Assembly: GCF_003852535.1 (NCBI RefSeq) | Contig: NZ_QAJP01000010.1 | Location: 1 to 64,000 of the forward strand | DNA: 64,000 bases | Reading direction: 5' to 3' | Source: Herminiimonas sp. KBW02 | GTDB taxonomy: Bacteria; Pseudomonadota; Gammaproteobacteria; Burkholderiales; Burkholderiaceae_D | Shown: positions 8,199 through 17,297 of the stretch, one piece after another | Layout of the letters: each line of letters opens with the position of its first letter | Numbering within the stretch: the first letter of the stretch is position 1 | Notes under the pieces: generated by a model | Databases searched by the model: none | Seen by the model: the letters and a program-made list of their open reading frames with translations, nothing else | What the model was told of the DNA's origin: nothing | Made by a program: the position numbers and the translations under genes

Positions 8199-9293
8199 AT
8201 GTACCCAATAAAATTTAAAAAGATTTACCTCGCAGTCGCAATTACTTCAGCATTCGCAACGCCAGCAATGGCACAAACATCGACACAAGTCGTGGGTCTG
8301 GTCGACAACTACGTCGGTTCGATGAAATACAGCGGCGATACCGGCCGCAAGGGTGTCGTCAACAGCGGCGGCATGACCACCTCATGGTTCGGCATCAAAG
8401 GCAGCGAAGATCTCGGCAATGGACTCAAGGCCAACTTCAACCTGACTTCATTCTTCCGTGCCGATACAGGTGCAAACGGCCGCTTCAATGGCAATGAAAC
8501 CTTCTTCTCGCGCGACGCCAACGTCGGCTTGTCAGGTGGCTTCGGCGCGGTGACTTTAGGCCGCGGACTCGCACCTAACTTCCTGCCATCCAAAATATTC
8601 AATCCGTTCGGCGACTCCTTCCAGCTGTCGCCGCTCATCCTGCACATGAACGTGCCCTGGTTCAACGCTTCCGGCTGGACCAACACCATCGCAGGCGATA
8701 CCGGCTGGAGCAATGAAATCATTTACAGCACACCGGAGATGGGTGGTTTCAAAGCGAACCTCCATTACCAGTTCGGTGAAGTCGCCGGCAAAAACAGCAA
8801 AAACAACGTCGGCGGCAATGTGTTCTACTCCAACGGTCCACTGGCATTGAGTGCTTTCTATCAAAAAGTCAAAGTCAATAACCCACTGGATCAATCGCCC
8901 GGCAATGTGCAACCGGCAACCAATATCCCGTTTGCCAGTGGCATCAGTGCGGCACGCCAGACTGCATGGTTTGTCGGTGGCTCATACGACTTTACGGTCG
9001 CCAAGCTGTTCGCCACATACAACCAGAGCAGCCATGATGTAGATCTGAAAGACCGAACCATGCAATTCGGTACCAGCATCCCGCTCGGACAAGGCGCGAT
9101 CCTGGCGTCGTGGGCCAATACCAAACGCGATGGCAAGGTGGTAGGACTGGACCTCAAACGCAATACCGCCTCGTTTGGCTATGACTACAATCTGTCCAAA
9201 CGTACCGACGTCTATGCCGTCTATATGTATGACAAGATTACCCGGCAAACTACAGGCAACAGTGTGGCACTGGGCATACGTCATCGCTTCTGA
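8199..9293 (+). CDS. Gram-negative outer membrane porin
   Basis: Trimeric beta-barrel porin of the Burkholderiales OmpC-like family, giving passive diffusion through the outer membrane. 364 aa from the ATG at 8199 (AGGAGACAAAG upstream); the frame extends 18 codons earlier but the signal peptide begins here. Signal peptide about residues 1-26 ending ATPAMA|Q, then an alternating barrel sequence ending in RHRF with the C-terminal Phe needed for BamA insertion. The protein is closely similar to the porin at 31696-32790 along its whole length. Its position between puuE and the urate genes suggests a part in uptake of purines or ureides, which is inference. Confidence 0.93.
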   Translation: MYPIKFKKIYLAVAITSAFATPAMAQTSTQVVGLVDNYVGSMKYSGDTGRKGVVNSGGMTTSWFGIKGSEDLGNGLKANFNLTSFFRADTGANGRFNGNETFFSRDANVGLSGGFGAVTLGRGLAPNFLPSKIFNPFGDSFQLSPLILHMNVPWFNASGWTNTIAGDTGWSNEIIYSTPEMGGFKANLHYQFGEVAGKNSKNNVGGNVFYSNGPLALSAFYQKVKVNNPLDQSPGNVQPATNIPFASGISAARQTAWFVGGSYDFTVAKLFATYNQSSHDVDLKDRTMQFGTSIPLGQGAILASWANTKRDGKVVGLDLKRNTASFGYDYNLSKRTDVYAVYMYDKITRQTTGNSVALGIRHRF

Positions 9294-9321
9294 GGCTGAT
9301 GTAGCCTGAGCAAGGCCCATA

Positions 9322-9352
9322 AAAAAGAGTCACGCATACGTGACTCTTTTTA
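9322..9352. terminator. Terminator after the first porin
   Basis: GAGTCACG / CGTGACTC stem with a short loop, A-run before and TTTTT after, 30 bases past the porin stop. It may also serve the convergent ammonia-lyase gene. Confidence 0.88.
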
Positions 9353-9410
9353 TTTGCCCGGAGAATAAGCGCTTATGAGGTTTCTCTATCCTGCGCTTCC
9401 CTGTTCTGCA

Positions 9411-11036
9411 TCAGGCGAATTCGCCTATCTTCTTAATCACCGCATTCCGCACTGAACCGCTGACCACAAACGATTGCGCTACTGCGATGTCATTATGGAA
9501 CCAGCGATCACCATCGAGACAGGCCGGGATCTGTTTGCGGATTTCAGCATACGCCGCCTGTGTACCCTGCCCCAGCACCACACCCGGCAATAAGTCTTCC
9601 GTCATCGTCAGCGCCTGGGCTGCCAACAGCATTTCAACACCGATGATGTATTGCGTATTCGCCACCACGGTGGCCGCCTTGCGTGCACACCAGGTCGAGT
9701 TGGAGACGTGGTCTTCACTATTGCCTTTGGCCGGAATACTGTCCACGCTGCCCGGCATGCACAGCGTACGGTTTTCCATTACCAGCGAGCTGAGTGAGCA
9801 CTGCACCACTGGGTAACCGGTGTTGACGCCACGTACACCGCTCATCAGGTTGCGTGGCAAACCCCAGGACAGGGTCGGATCGATCAGACGCGCAACGCGA
9901 CGTTCGCAGATGCTGCCAAGGTCGGTGATCGCCATGGCCAGCAAGTCCATTGCCTGTGCCAGGTACTGGCCGTGGAAGTTACCACCGGAGATGATTTCAA
10001 AGCCACCACCTTGCTTGCCAAAGATCAGTGGGTTGTCTGTGGCGGAGTTGATTTCCTTGTCGACGATGTTGTCGATGTAGTCGAGTGCATCAAAAACCGG
10101 GCCGTAGACTTGCGGTGAGCAACGCAGTGAATAAACATCCTGGATACGTGCGGTGTACGGAATATCGGTACGGCGCAATTCTTCCGGAAATTGCACAGCA
10201 CGTGCTTCATGCGTGGTGCGGGTCGAGCCGGACAGCAGGTTGCGGATGATGGCTGCAGTCTTGATCTGGCCTGCGTGTGGGCGGGCTTGCTGGATACGGT
10301 CATCGAAGGCGGCCATTTCAGCGCGCATCGCTTCCAGTGTCAGACCCAGCGACAGACAGGCATCGGTCAGCAGGTTACGCGCATCATGAGCGACCAGTAC
10401 GGCCACTGCCAGTGATGCAGTACAGCCGTTGATCAGGGCGGATGCATCTTTGGCCTTCAGGTCGAATTTGACCGGGCCGATATTCGCTTTGGTGATTGCT
10501 TGCGGGGCTGACATGCGCTGGCCTTGATACATCACCTCCGCTTCATCGAAACCGGCAATCGCAGCAGCCAGATAAGACAACGGAGCCAGGTCACCGGAAG
10601 CACCGACTGAACCCTTTTGCGGCATGATCGGATGGATGCCTGCATTCAGGAATGCGATCAGGCGATCAACGACTTCGACCCGTGGTGCCGAGTAGTTGCT
10701 GGCAAAAGCATTCGCACGCAACAGCATGGTGGCGCGGCTGACTTCTTCCGAGAACGGTTCACCCATACCGGCGCAGTGCGCCTTGATCATCTGGGTCTGG
10801 AACAATTCGATATGCTCGACCCTGATGCGGGTGTCTTTCAGCAAACCGACGCCGGTGTTGAAGCTGTACATCATCGGTGCTTCGTCATGCATCCAGGTGG
10901 CTTCGATGTAATCGCGGCTTTCCTTGAGAGCGGCGCGCGACGAATCTGCCAGCGCGACCGGCAGGTGCGGGGCGCGGGCTACGGCCAGGACTTGCGCCGC
11001 AGTCAGGGTGAAGCCGTCGATGGTGATTTGTTTCAT
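9411..11036 (-). CDS. Histidine/aromatic amino acid ammonia-lyase family enzyme
   Basis: MIO-dependent lyase of the HAL/PAL family, 541 aa. The self-cyclising triad A146-S147-G148 is present in GSVGASGDLAPLSYLA, as is the lid Tyr in MYSFNTGVG (Tyr57). The substrate-selectivity pair reads Ala-His (86-87) where classical histidine lyases have Ser-His and tyrosine lyases His-Leu, so histidine or a related imidazole is the best guess. No hutU, hutI or hutG lies nearby; instead the gene is 46 bases downstream of urate oxidase puuD on the same strand, probably co-transcribed. AGAGGAAAC precedes the ATG. Whether it acts on histidine or on an intermediate linked to purine breakdown is open. Confidence 0.85.
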   Translation of the reverse strand: MKQITIDGFTLTAAQVLAVARAPHLPVALADSSRAALKESRDYIEATWMHDEAPMMYSFNTGVGLLKDTRIRVEHIELFQTQMIKAHCAGMGEPFSEEVSRATMLLRANAFASNYSAPRVEVVDRLIAFLNAGIHPIMPQKGSVGASGDLAPLSYLAAAIAGFDEAEVMYQGQRMSAPQAITKANIGPVKFDLKAKDASALINGCTASLAVAVLVAHDARNLLTDACLSLGLTLEAMRAEMAAFDDRIQQARPHAGQIKTAAIIRNLLSGSTRTTHEARAVQFPEELRRTDIPYTARIQDVYSLRCSPQVYGPVFDALDYIDNIVDKEINSATDNPLIFGKQGGGFEIISGGNFHGQYLAQAMDLLAMAITDLGSICERRVARLIDPTLSWGLPRNLMSGVRGVNTGYPVVQCSLSSLVMENRTLCMPGSVDSIPAKGNSEDHVSNSTWCARKAATVVANTQYIIGVEMLLAAQALTMTEDLLPGVVLGQGTQAAYAEIRKQIPACLDGDRWFHNDIAVAQSFVVSGSVRNAVIKKIGEFA

Positions 11037-11082
11037 TACGTTTCCTCTTTATATTTTTCTCAGTATCCGACTACGAACCAAC

Positions 11083-12315
11083 TTATTTTGCGCCAGCTTC
11101 GAACCAGGCGCCTACCAATTTACGCTCTTCATCTGTCATATGCGTCAGATTACCCAGCGGCATATCCTTGGTTTGCACGGTGCGCTGATAAACCTTGACT
11201 GCATGCTGACGTATTAATTCAGGCGTCTGCAACATCATGCCGGCAGGCGCTGTAGCAAATCCTTCAAAGGTCGGTTTCGCGGAATGGCAATTGACGCAGC
11301 GCTGGGTAATGACCTCTTGCACTTTCGCAAAATCAACCGCCGAGATAGTGGCCGTGTCTGTACCTGGCGCAGCTGCAGCTGCCTTGGGTGCCGGACGCGG
11401 AGCAATCGCAATCGCGACTGCGACCAGCAAGGCGACGCCGACAATCGGATAAGCAACGGACACCCGGCCTGCATGACGCAAGTTGAAGAAGTGACGGATC
11501 AGTACACCGGCAGCCATGATCGCCGCCAATACCAGCCAGCTGTATTTATGCGTATATGTCATCGCATAGTGATTGCTGATCATGATAAACAGCACTGGCA
11601 AGGTGAAGTAGTTGTTGTGCACGCTGCGTTGTTTCGCACGCTTGCCGTACACCGGGTCCGGCGACTTGCCCACCTTCATTGCTTCCACCAGTTTGCGCTG
11701 ACCCGGAATGATCACCATCAGCACATTACCGACCATCATCGTGCCTATCATCGCGCCGACGTGTATGTATGCAGCACGACCACTGAGCAAATGCGTCAGT
11801 GCATACGATGCAGCAACGATGAATACAAACATGACGATGCCAAGCAAGCCTTCGCGCTTGCCCAAAGGCGAACGACACAAGAGGTCATATACGATCCAGC
11901 CGACTACCAGCGTACCGAGGCCGACGCCTATGGCTTCCCACGACGACAAATCGGCGACCGATTTATCTATCATCATGGCTGAGGCATTGAAGTAGTAGAC
12001 AATAAACAACATGGCAAAACCACTCAGCCAGGTTGCGTACGCTTCCCATTTAAACCAGTGTAATTCGGGGGGCAGCTCGGCCGGAGCGACCAGATACTTT
12101 TGCGGATTGTAGAAACCGCCGCCGTGTACTGCCCACAACTCGCCGGATACACCTTTTTTTGCCAGCTCACTGCCGGGCTTGGGCGGCCGGATCGAGTTAT
12201 CGAGCCAGACGAAATAGAAGGATGCGCCTATCCACGCAATCCCGGTGATCAGGTGCAGCCAGCGCACCAGCAGGTTGAGCCACTCAACGCCGTACGATAC
12301 AAATAATGCTTCCAT
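11083..12315 (-). CDS. puuD: Membrane-bound urate oxidase with C-terminal cytochrome c domain (PuuD)
   Basis: Oxidises urate to 5-hydroxyisourate, passing electrons to a fused c-type haem and so to the respiratory chain rather than to oxygen with peroxide release. 410 aa from the ATG at 12315 (GGGGAAG upstream). The N-terminal part has about eight membrane segments of the urate oxidase N domain (WLNLLVRWLHLITGIAWIGASFYFVWLD), and the periplasmic C-terminal part has the haem site CVNCH at 340-344 with a later Met-Pro (DMPLGN) as likely axial ligand. Co-directional with the ammonia-lyase gene and divergent from a LysR gene. Replaces soluble uricase, which is not seen in the window. Confidence 0.94.
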   Translation of the reverse strand: MEALFVSYGVEWLNLLVRWLHLITGIAWIGASFYFVWLDNSIRPPKPGSELAKKGVSGELWAVHGGGFYNPQKYLVAPAELPPELHWFKWEAYATWLSGFAMLFIVYYFNASAMMIDKSVADLSSWEAIGVGLGTLVVGWIVYDLLCRSPLGKREGLLGIVMFVFIVAASYALTHLLSGRAAYIHVGAMIGTMMVGNVLMVIIPGQRKLVEAMKVGKSPDPVYGKRAKQRSVHNNYFTLPVLFIMISNHYAMTYTHKYSWLVLAAIMAAGVLIRHFFNLRHAGRVSVAYPIVGVALLVAVAIAIAPRPAPKAAAAAPGTDTATISAVDFAKVQEVITQRCVNCHSAKPTFEGFATAPAGMMLQTPELIRQHAVKVYQRTVQTKDMPLGNLTHMTDEERKLVGAWFEAGAK

Positions 12316-12730
12316 GTCTTCCCCACATTTGACTCTCATCCGCCACGGCGTGCTCTGCAGATGAGCGGGACTATGCGCCCCGACTGGCCGTATCTGCCGG
12401 TAAATATGTGTAAGGAATCACTCCTGACCTCCTTACGCTACCGGTCATGCCGCTGCGACCTTATGCTCTTCACTCCATACGCCCATGCAATTTTTTACTG
12501 CGAGCAGCCGACTGTTTTCGGTGCTGTTTTTGCTTCTATTTGCGTACAGAATGCTGGAACGATAAACGCCCGCGTCACTTAAAACATTGCAGCAGCCTTA
12601 TATTTGACATATCAAATTTGATATACAACAATGAACTCGTTATATGAGACATTCGGTAATAAATATTATTAATAAATCCGAACGCCTGCCTGCGCTTGCA
12701 GTATGAACGGTGACAAAAACGGAGACAAAT
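12316..12730. promoter_or_regulatory. Divergent regulatory gap between puuD and its LysR gene
   Basis: About 415 bases with no supported gene. The half nearest the LysR gene is strongly AT-rich (12590-12680) and carries the perfect 16-bp palindrome at 12609-12624. The rest holds several short open frames without ribosome binding sites or family resemblance. Confidence 0.6.
12609..12624. promoter_or_regulatory. Perfect 16-bp palindrome, candidate LysR operator
   Basis: ATATCAAATTTGATAT is perfectly self-complementary, AT-rich and contains T-N11-A. It lies 107 bases before the LysR start and about 290 bases from puuD, between two divergent genes. Confidence 0.6.
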
Positions 12731-13666
12731 ATGTCCAGGCTGCCCGATCACCTCGATATACACCTGATACGTATTCTTTATTTACTGCTGTGCGAAAAGA
12801 ATGTTTCGCGCGTGGCATTGAAACTGAATCGGCCCCAACCGTCGATATCCGCTTCCTTGCGCAAATTGCGTGAGCTGACCGGTGATCCGCTATTGGTGCG
12901 CGGCGCACGCGGCATGGTGCCGACCCAGCATGGCGAAAGCCTGATGAAATCGGCCAAGCGCATACTCGATGAAGCCGAGCATCTGTTCATCCCGAAGACG
13001 GCCTTTGTGCCACAGGAAGAAGCACGCACCTTCCACATCGCAGCGCCGGATTACATGAATACGCAATTCTTCACAGAGGTAATCGCGCGCCTGCGTCGCG
13101 AATCGCCGAAGAGCCATATCGTGATTCATGCCCTGGGGCCGGAAACAGATTATGTACGCCTGTTATCAGATGGCGAGCTGGACCTGGTCATTGCGAACTG
13201 GGATGAAATGCCGGAACACCTGCATATGTCCAAGCTGTTTGACGATCCTATCGTTTGCCTGATGCGCTCTGACTGTGCGTATGCGAAGCGTACCGCGAAG
13301 GATGCAATGACGATCGAGGACTACCTGAGCCTGCCACATGCTGCGCCATCGCAGATTCTGCCCGGCTATCACGGCACTATCGATACTTTTCTCGAAAAGC
13401 AGAACATGCAGCGCAACATCGTGGTTGAATCAGCGCACTTCCGCATGCTCCCTTACATGGTCGAAAAAACCGATCTGGTGCTGACCGCCGGACAGCAATT
13501 CACCAGTTTCTATGAGAAGACCCTGTCACTGAAAAGTTACAGCGTACCGATCAAATTTCCACCACTGCGGTTCTATCAGTTATGGCATGAACGTGTGCAT
13601 CAGGCGACTGAGCACAAATGGTTACGCGCACAGGTTAGTGCTGCTGCGAAAGTTCTGACGGACTGA
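12731..13666 (+). CDS. LysR-type regulator, probable purine catabolism regulator
   Basis: 311 aa from the ATG at 12731, which has GGAG six bases upstream; a GTG further up at 12710 is less likely. The N-terminal helix-turn-helix (ILYLLLCEKNVSRVALKLNRPQPSISASLRKLRELTG) resembles the NodD/NahR branch of LysR proteins, with the DNA-binding helix rich in Pro-Ser. Divergent from puuD and followed by a urate/xanthine-type permease, so urate or a related purine is a sensible inducer (inference). Confidence 0.88.
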   Translation: MSRLPDHLDIHLIRILYLLLCEKNVSRVALKLNRPQPSISASLRKLRELTGDPLLVRGARGMVPTQHGESLMKSAKRILDEAEHLFIPKTAFVPQEEARTFHIAAPDYMNTQFFTEVIARLRRESPKSHIVIHALGPETDYVRLLSDGELDLVIANWDEMPEHLHMSKLFDDPIVCLMRSDCAYAKRTAKDAMTIEDYLSLPHAAPSQILPGYHGTIDTFLEKQNMQRNIVVESAHFRMLPYMVEKTDLVLTAGQQFTSFYEKTLSLKSYSVPIKFPPLRFYQLWHERVHQATEHKWLRAQVSAAAKVLTD

Positions 13667-13911
13667 TGATCGATATGCACATTTAAATCATCACGCTTAT
13701 ATCCACTTCCCCAGCTTGGGTATAGCCTGGCTCGTATAGTGGACTGGTTTAATTACTTTAGTATCGGCCATCGAGCCTGTACGAAAGATGTCGCCTGGCA
13801 TTGGCCCCTTCCGCACAAGGACTCGTTCAGAGGCTGTTGCAAAATGGAGCTGACGGGAAGAACGCCAGCGTCATCTTGCAGCGGCCTCCATACATAAAAA
13901 CGGAGACAGCC

Positions 13912-15306
13912 ATGACAACCAGTAGCCATCCGGTAGATGAAATACTACCGATCCCTAAGCTCGCCGCACTTGGTATACAGCATGTTCTTGTAATGTATGC
14001 GGGTGCAATTGCAGTCCCACTCATCGTCGGTGGTGCATTAAATCTTCCCAAGTCCGACATTGCTTTCCTCATTAGCGCCGACCTGTTTTGCTGCGGCCTG
14101 ATCACCATCATTCAAAGTCTCGGCATCTGGAATTTCGGCATCCGCATGCCGGTGATGATGGGTGTGACCTTCGCTGCAGTAGGCCCCATGGTTGCGATGG
14201 CCGGCAATCCCTCACTGACCATCTTGCACATCTACGGGGCGGTGATCGCATCAGGGATATTCTGTATCTTTGCCGCGTCCTATATGTGCAAACTCATGCG
14301 CTACTTTCCACCCGTCGTAACCGGCACCGTCATCACCATCATCGGTATCTCGTTGATGGGTGTCGGCATCAACTGGGCCGCAGGCGGACAACCCGTCATC
14401 CACAGCATGGTTGATGGTGCGATGGTCACCATGCCGAATCCTGACTATGGCTCGCCACTGAACCTGACGGTCGCCGCCATCGTGCTCGTTTCCATTCTAC
14501 TCATTACCAAATACGTCAAAGGCTTCATCGCCAATATCTCGGTACTGATGGGCATGATCATCGGCTTCGTGATTGCACTCGCACTCGGCAAGGTCAGCTT
14601 CGACGGCCTCGGCAGCAGTGAATGGTTCGCAATGATTGCGCCCTTCCACTATGGCTGGCCGCAATTCGACATCGGCTCCATCATCAGCATGTGTCTGGTC
14701 ATGATAGTCACCATGATTGAATCAACCGGCATGTTCATCGCGCTCGGTGACATCATCGATAAAAAAGTCGATGACAAAACGCTGGGACGCGGCTTGCGCG
14801 TCGATGGCCTCGGCACCCTGATAGGCGGTATCTTCAATACCTTCCCTTACACCTCGTTCTCGCAAAACGTCGGCCTGGTCGGCGTCACCGGCATCCGCAG
14901 CCGCTATGTCTGCGTCGCCGCAGGTCTGATCTTGGTCGCGTTTGGCCTGTTCCCGAAAATGGCACACGTCGCCGCCTCCATCCCGCAATTCGTACTGGGC
15001 GGCGCCGGCATCGTGATGTTCGGCATCGTCGCCGCGACCGGCATCAAGATCCTTGGCAAGGTAGATTTCACCGGTAACCGCCACAACGTCTTCATCGTCG
15101 CCGTCAGCATAGGCGCGGGCATGATCCCGACGGTTGCACCGAGCTTCTTCAACCAGTTGCCAGACTTCCTGGCCACCATCTTCCATAGCGGCATCTTGCT
15201 GGCCACGACCACTGCCGTAGTACTGAATCTTTACTTCAATGGTCGTGGCACGGAAGAAGATGTTGCCGCATTCTCGATGGCGGCAGCACAGAGTTCGGAA
15301 CACTAA
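13912..15306 (+). CDS. NCS2 (NAT) family urate/xanthine permease
   Basis: Proton-coupled uptake of oxidised purines across the inner membrane. 464 aa with about 12-14 hydrophobic segments. The nucleobase-ascorbate transporter signature is seen as SQNVGLVGVTGIRSR, and the first segments (GIQHVLVMYAGAIAVPLIVGGAL) are typical of the UacT/XanQ branch. The start is the ATG at 13912 with CGGAGACAGCC upstream; an upstream TTG extension has no family character. Placed between the LysR regulator and the UraD-AllC fusion, so urate is the likely substrate, xanthine an alternative. Confidence 0.92.
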   Translation: MTTSSHPVDEILPIPKLAALGIQHVLVMYAGAIAVPLIVGGALNLPKSDIAFLISADLFCCGLITIIQSLGIWNFGIRMPVMMGVTFAAVGPMVAMAGNPSLTILHIYGAVIASGIFCIFAASYMCKLMRYFPPVVTGTVITIIGISLMGVGINWAAGGQPVIHSMVDGAMVTMPNPDYGSPLNLTVAAIVLVSILLITKYVKGFIANISVLMGMIIGFVIALALGKVSFDGLGSSEWFAMIAPFHYGWPQFDIGSIISMCLVMIVTMIESTGMFIALGDIIDKKVDDKTLGRGLRVDGLGTLIGGIFNTFPYTSFSQNVGLVGVTGIRSRYVCVAAGLILVAFGLFPKMAHVAASIPQFVLGGAGIVMFGIVAATGIKILGKVDFTGNRHNVFIVAVSIGAGMIPTVAPSFFNQLPDFLATIFHSGILLATTTAVVLNLYFNGRGTEEDVAAFSMAAAQSSEH

Positions 15307-15408
15307 GCAGCAACACGTGTCCCACGCGTGCGGAAAGGATGCGGGCCGGAAGGTGGGACCTCCGGTCGGTTTTACTCATATGAATAAACGCAGGAAACAG
15401 GTATCAAG

Positions 15409-17175
15409 ATGAGCACACTAGAACAATTGAACCGTCTGGCTACAAGCGACGTACCAGCTTTTATCGACATCCTGCACGGAATTTACGAGCACTCGCCCTG
15501 GATCCCGGAACGCGCAGCGAAGCTCGCGCCGTTCAGCAATATCACCGCGCTCAAGCAGGCCATGCAAGGGGTGGTGTCCAATGCCACCCGTGCCGAACAG
15601 CTGCAACTCATCCGTGCCCACCCGGAGTTGGCAGGCAAGGCTGCGATCGCAGGCACGCTAACGGTTGAGTCCACCGGGGAACAAGCCAAGGCCGGTCTGA
15701 ATTTATGCTCGCCGGAAGAATTCGCCACGCTGCAACAACTCAACAGCGACTACAACGCAAAATTCGGCTTCCCCTTCATCCTCGCGGTCAAGGGAGCGAC
15801 CGGCAAAGGACTGACGCGCCAGCAAATCATCGCGACCTTCACCCGCCGCCTGCGTAACCAGCCGGAAGATGAATTACGCGAGGCGCTGCGCCAGATCGGC
15901 CGCATTGCCGAAATGCGCCTCAATGATTTACTCGGCCACGTGCCGGCCATCGGTGCCACCGTGATGGAGTGGGCAGAAGATATCGCTGTCTGGAGTGAAG
16001 ACGAAGGCGCACTGACCTGCACCTATATGAGCGATGCACATCGCCGCACTGCGAATCAAATCGCAGACTGGATGCGTGCTGCCGGTATGCATGCGCACAT
16101 CGATCCGGTCGGTAATGTCGTCGGTCGCTATCTTTCCACCGATCCACGCGCCAAGACCCTGATCACAGGTTCGCATTACGACACCGTGCGCAATGGCGGC
16201 AAGTACGACGGCCGCGAAGGCATCTTGCTGGCGATTGCCGTCGTCAAACACCTGCATGAACGCGGCGAAACCCTGCCCTTCCATTTTGAAGTCATTGCCT
16301 TTGCCGAAGAGGAAGGCGTGCGCTTCAAGAGCACCTTCCTCGGCAGCAATGCCGTCATCGGCCAGTTTATTATGGACTTGCTCGACATTACCGACAAAGA
16401 CGGCATCAGCATGCGCGAAGCCATCACGCAGGCAGGCCATGACGTCAATGCTATCCCGCAGATCGCGCGCAATCCTGACGACGTTCTCGGTTATGTGGAA
16501 GTGCACATCGAACAAGGTCCGGTGCTGTTGCAACACGACTTGCCGGTCGGCATCGTCACTTCCATCGCAGGCAGTTCGCGCTACCAGGTCGAACTGCGCG
16601 GGGTTGCCAGCCACTCCGGTACCACGCCTATGTCGATGCGCAAAGACGCTGCGGCGGCCGCTGCCGAAATCGTCCTCTACGTCGAGCAACGCTGCGCGCA
16701 GGATCAGCATGCTTCGCTGGTCGGCACGGTCGGCCAGTTACAGGTGCCTAACGGTTCCACCAACGTTATCCCGGGGCGTTGTGTATTCTCACTGGATATA
16801 CGTGCAGCAGTTGACTCTATACGCGATGCAGCAGTCACCGACATCCTGCAACACATAGACAGTGTTTGCACACGTCGCAACATTGAGTACAAGGCAGAAC
16901 AAACCGTAGTCGCTCCCGCCGCACCATGCGCGCCGTGGCTGATGAAGCAACTGTCTGCAGCGACCGAACGCGCCGGAGTACGCCCGTTTGAACTGGCTTC
17001 CGGTGCTGGTCATGATGCGATGGCCATCGCAAAAATGACCGATGTCGCCATGCTCTTCACACGCTGCGGCAATGGCGGCATCAGCCACAATCCACTAGAA
17101 ACGATGACAGCCGACGACACCGAAGTGTCGGCGCAAATCCTGCTGGATTTTCTGCGCAACTTCAAAGAAAAATAA
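15409..17175 (+). CDS. Bifunctional OHCU decarboxylase - allantoate amidohydrolase fusion
   Basis: One 588-aa protein combines two non-adjacent steps of ureide metabolism. Residues 1 to about 170 are OHCU decarboxylase (UraD) with the catalytic His71 in RAHPELAGKAA; it yields S-allantoin. Residues about 175-588 are an M20-family allantoate amidohydrolase (AllC/HyuC) with metal-ligand motifs GSHYDTVRNGGKYDG and AFAEEEGVRF, VHIEQGP, and a late NPLE. The intervening allantoinase step is done by PuuE at 7109. There is no linker of note and no internal ribosome binding site at the junction. AGGAAACAGGTATCAAG precedes the ATG; a rho-independent terminator follows. Confidence 0.93.
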   Translation: MSTLEQLNRLATSDVPAFIDILHGIYEHSPWIPERAAKLAPFSNITALKQAMQGVVSNATRAEQLQLIRAHPELAGKAAIAGTLTVESTGEQAKAGLNLCSPEEFATLQQLNSDYNAKFGFPFILAVKGATGKGLTRQQIIATFTRRLRNQPEDELREALRQIGRIAEMRLNDLLGHVPAIGATVMEWAEDIAVWSEDEGALTCTYMSDAHRRTANQIADWMRAAGMHAHIDPVGNVVGRYLSTDPRAKTLITGSHYDTVRNGGKYDGREGILLAIAVVKHLHERGETLPFHFEVIAFAEEEGVRFKSTFLGSNAVIGQFIMDLLDITDKDGISMREAITQAGHDVNAIPQIARNPDDVLGYVEVHIEQGPVLLQHDLPVGIVTSIAGSSRYQVELRGVASHSGTTPMSMRKDAAAAAAEIVLYVEQRCAQDQHASLVGTVGQLQVPNGSTNVIPGRCVFSLDIRAAVDSIRDAAVTDILQHIDSVCTRRNIEYKAEQTVVAPAAPCAPWLMKQLSAATERAGVRPFELASGAGHDAMAIAKMTDVAMLFTRCGNGGISHNPLETMTADDTEVSAQILLDFLRNFKEK

Positions 17176-17200
17176 CTAAAACAGTAAGTCTGGATAGTCT

Positions 17201-17236
17201 GGGCGGATCAAATTTTTTTGACCCGCCCTCTTTTTT
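17201..17236 (+). terminator. Terminator after the UraD-AllC gene
   Basis: GGGCGGATCA pairs with TGACCCGCCC (17201-17228, one mismatch) and is followed by TCTTTTTT, 25 bases past the stop codon. Confidence 0.85.
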
Positions 17237-17297
17237 CGACCGCGTGACGAATGCGTGTTGATAACGATATGTGCGCCCCTCTCCTGAAGGTCTAGCC

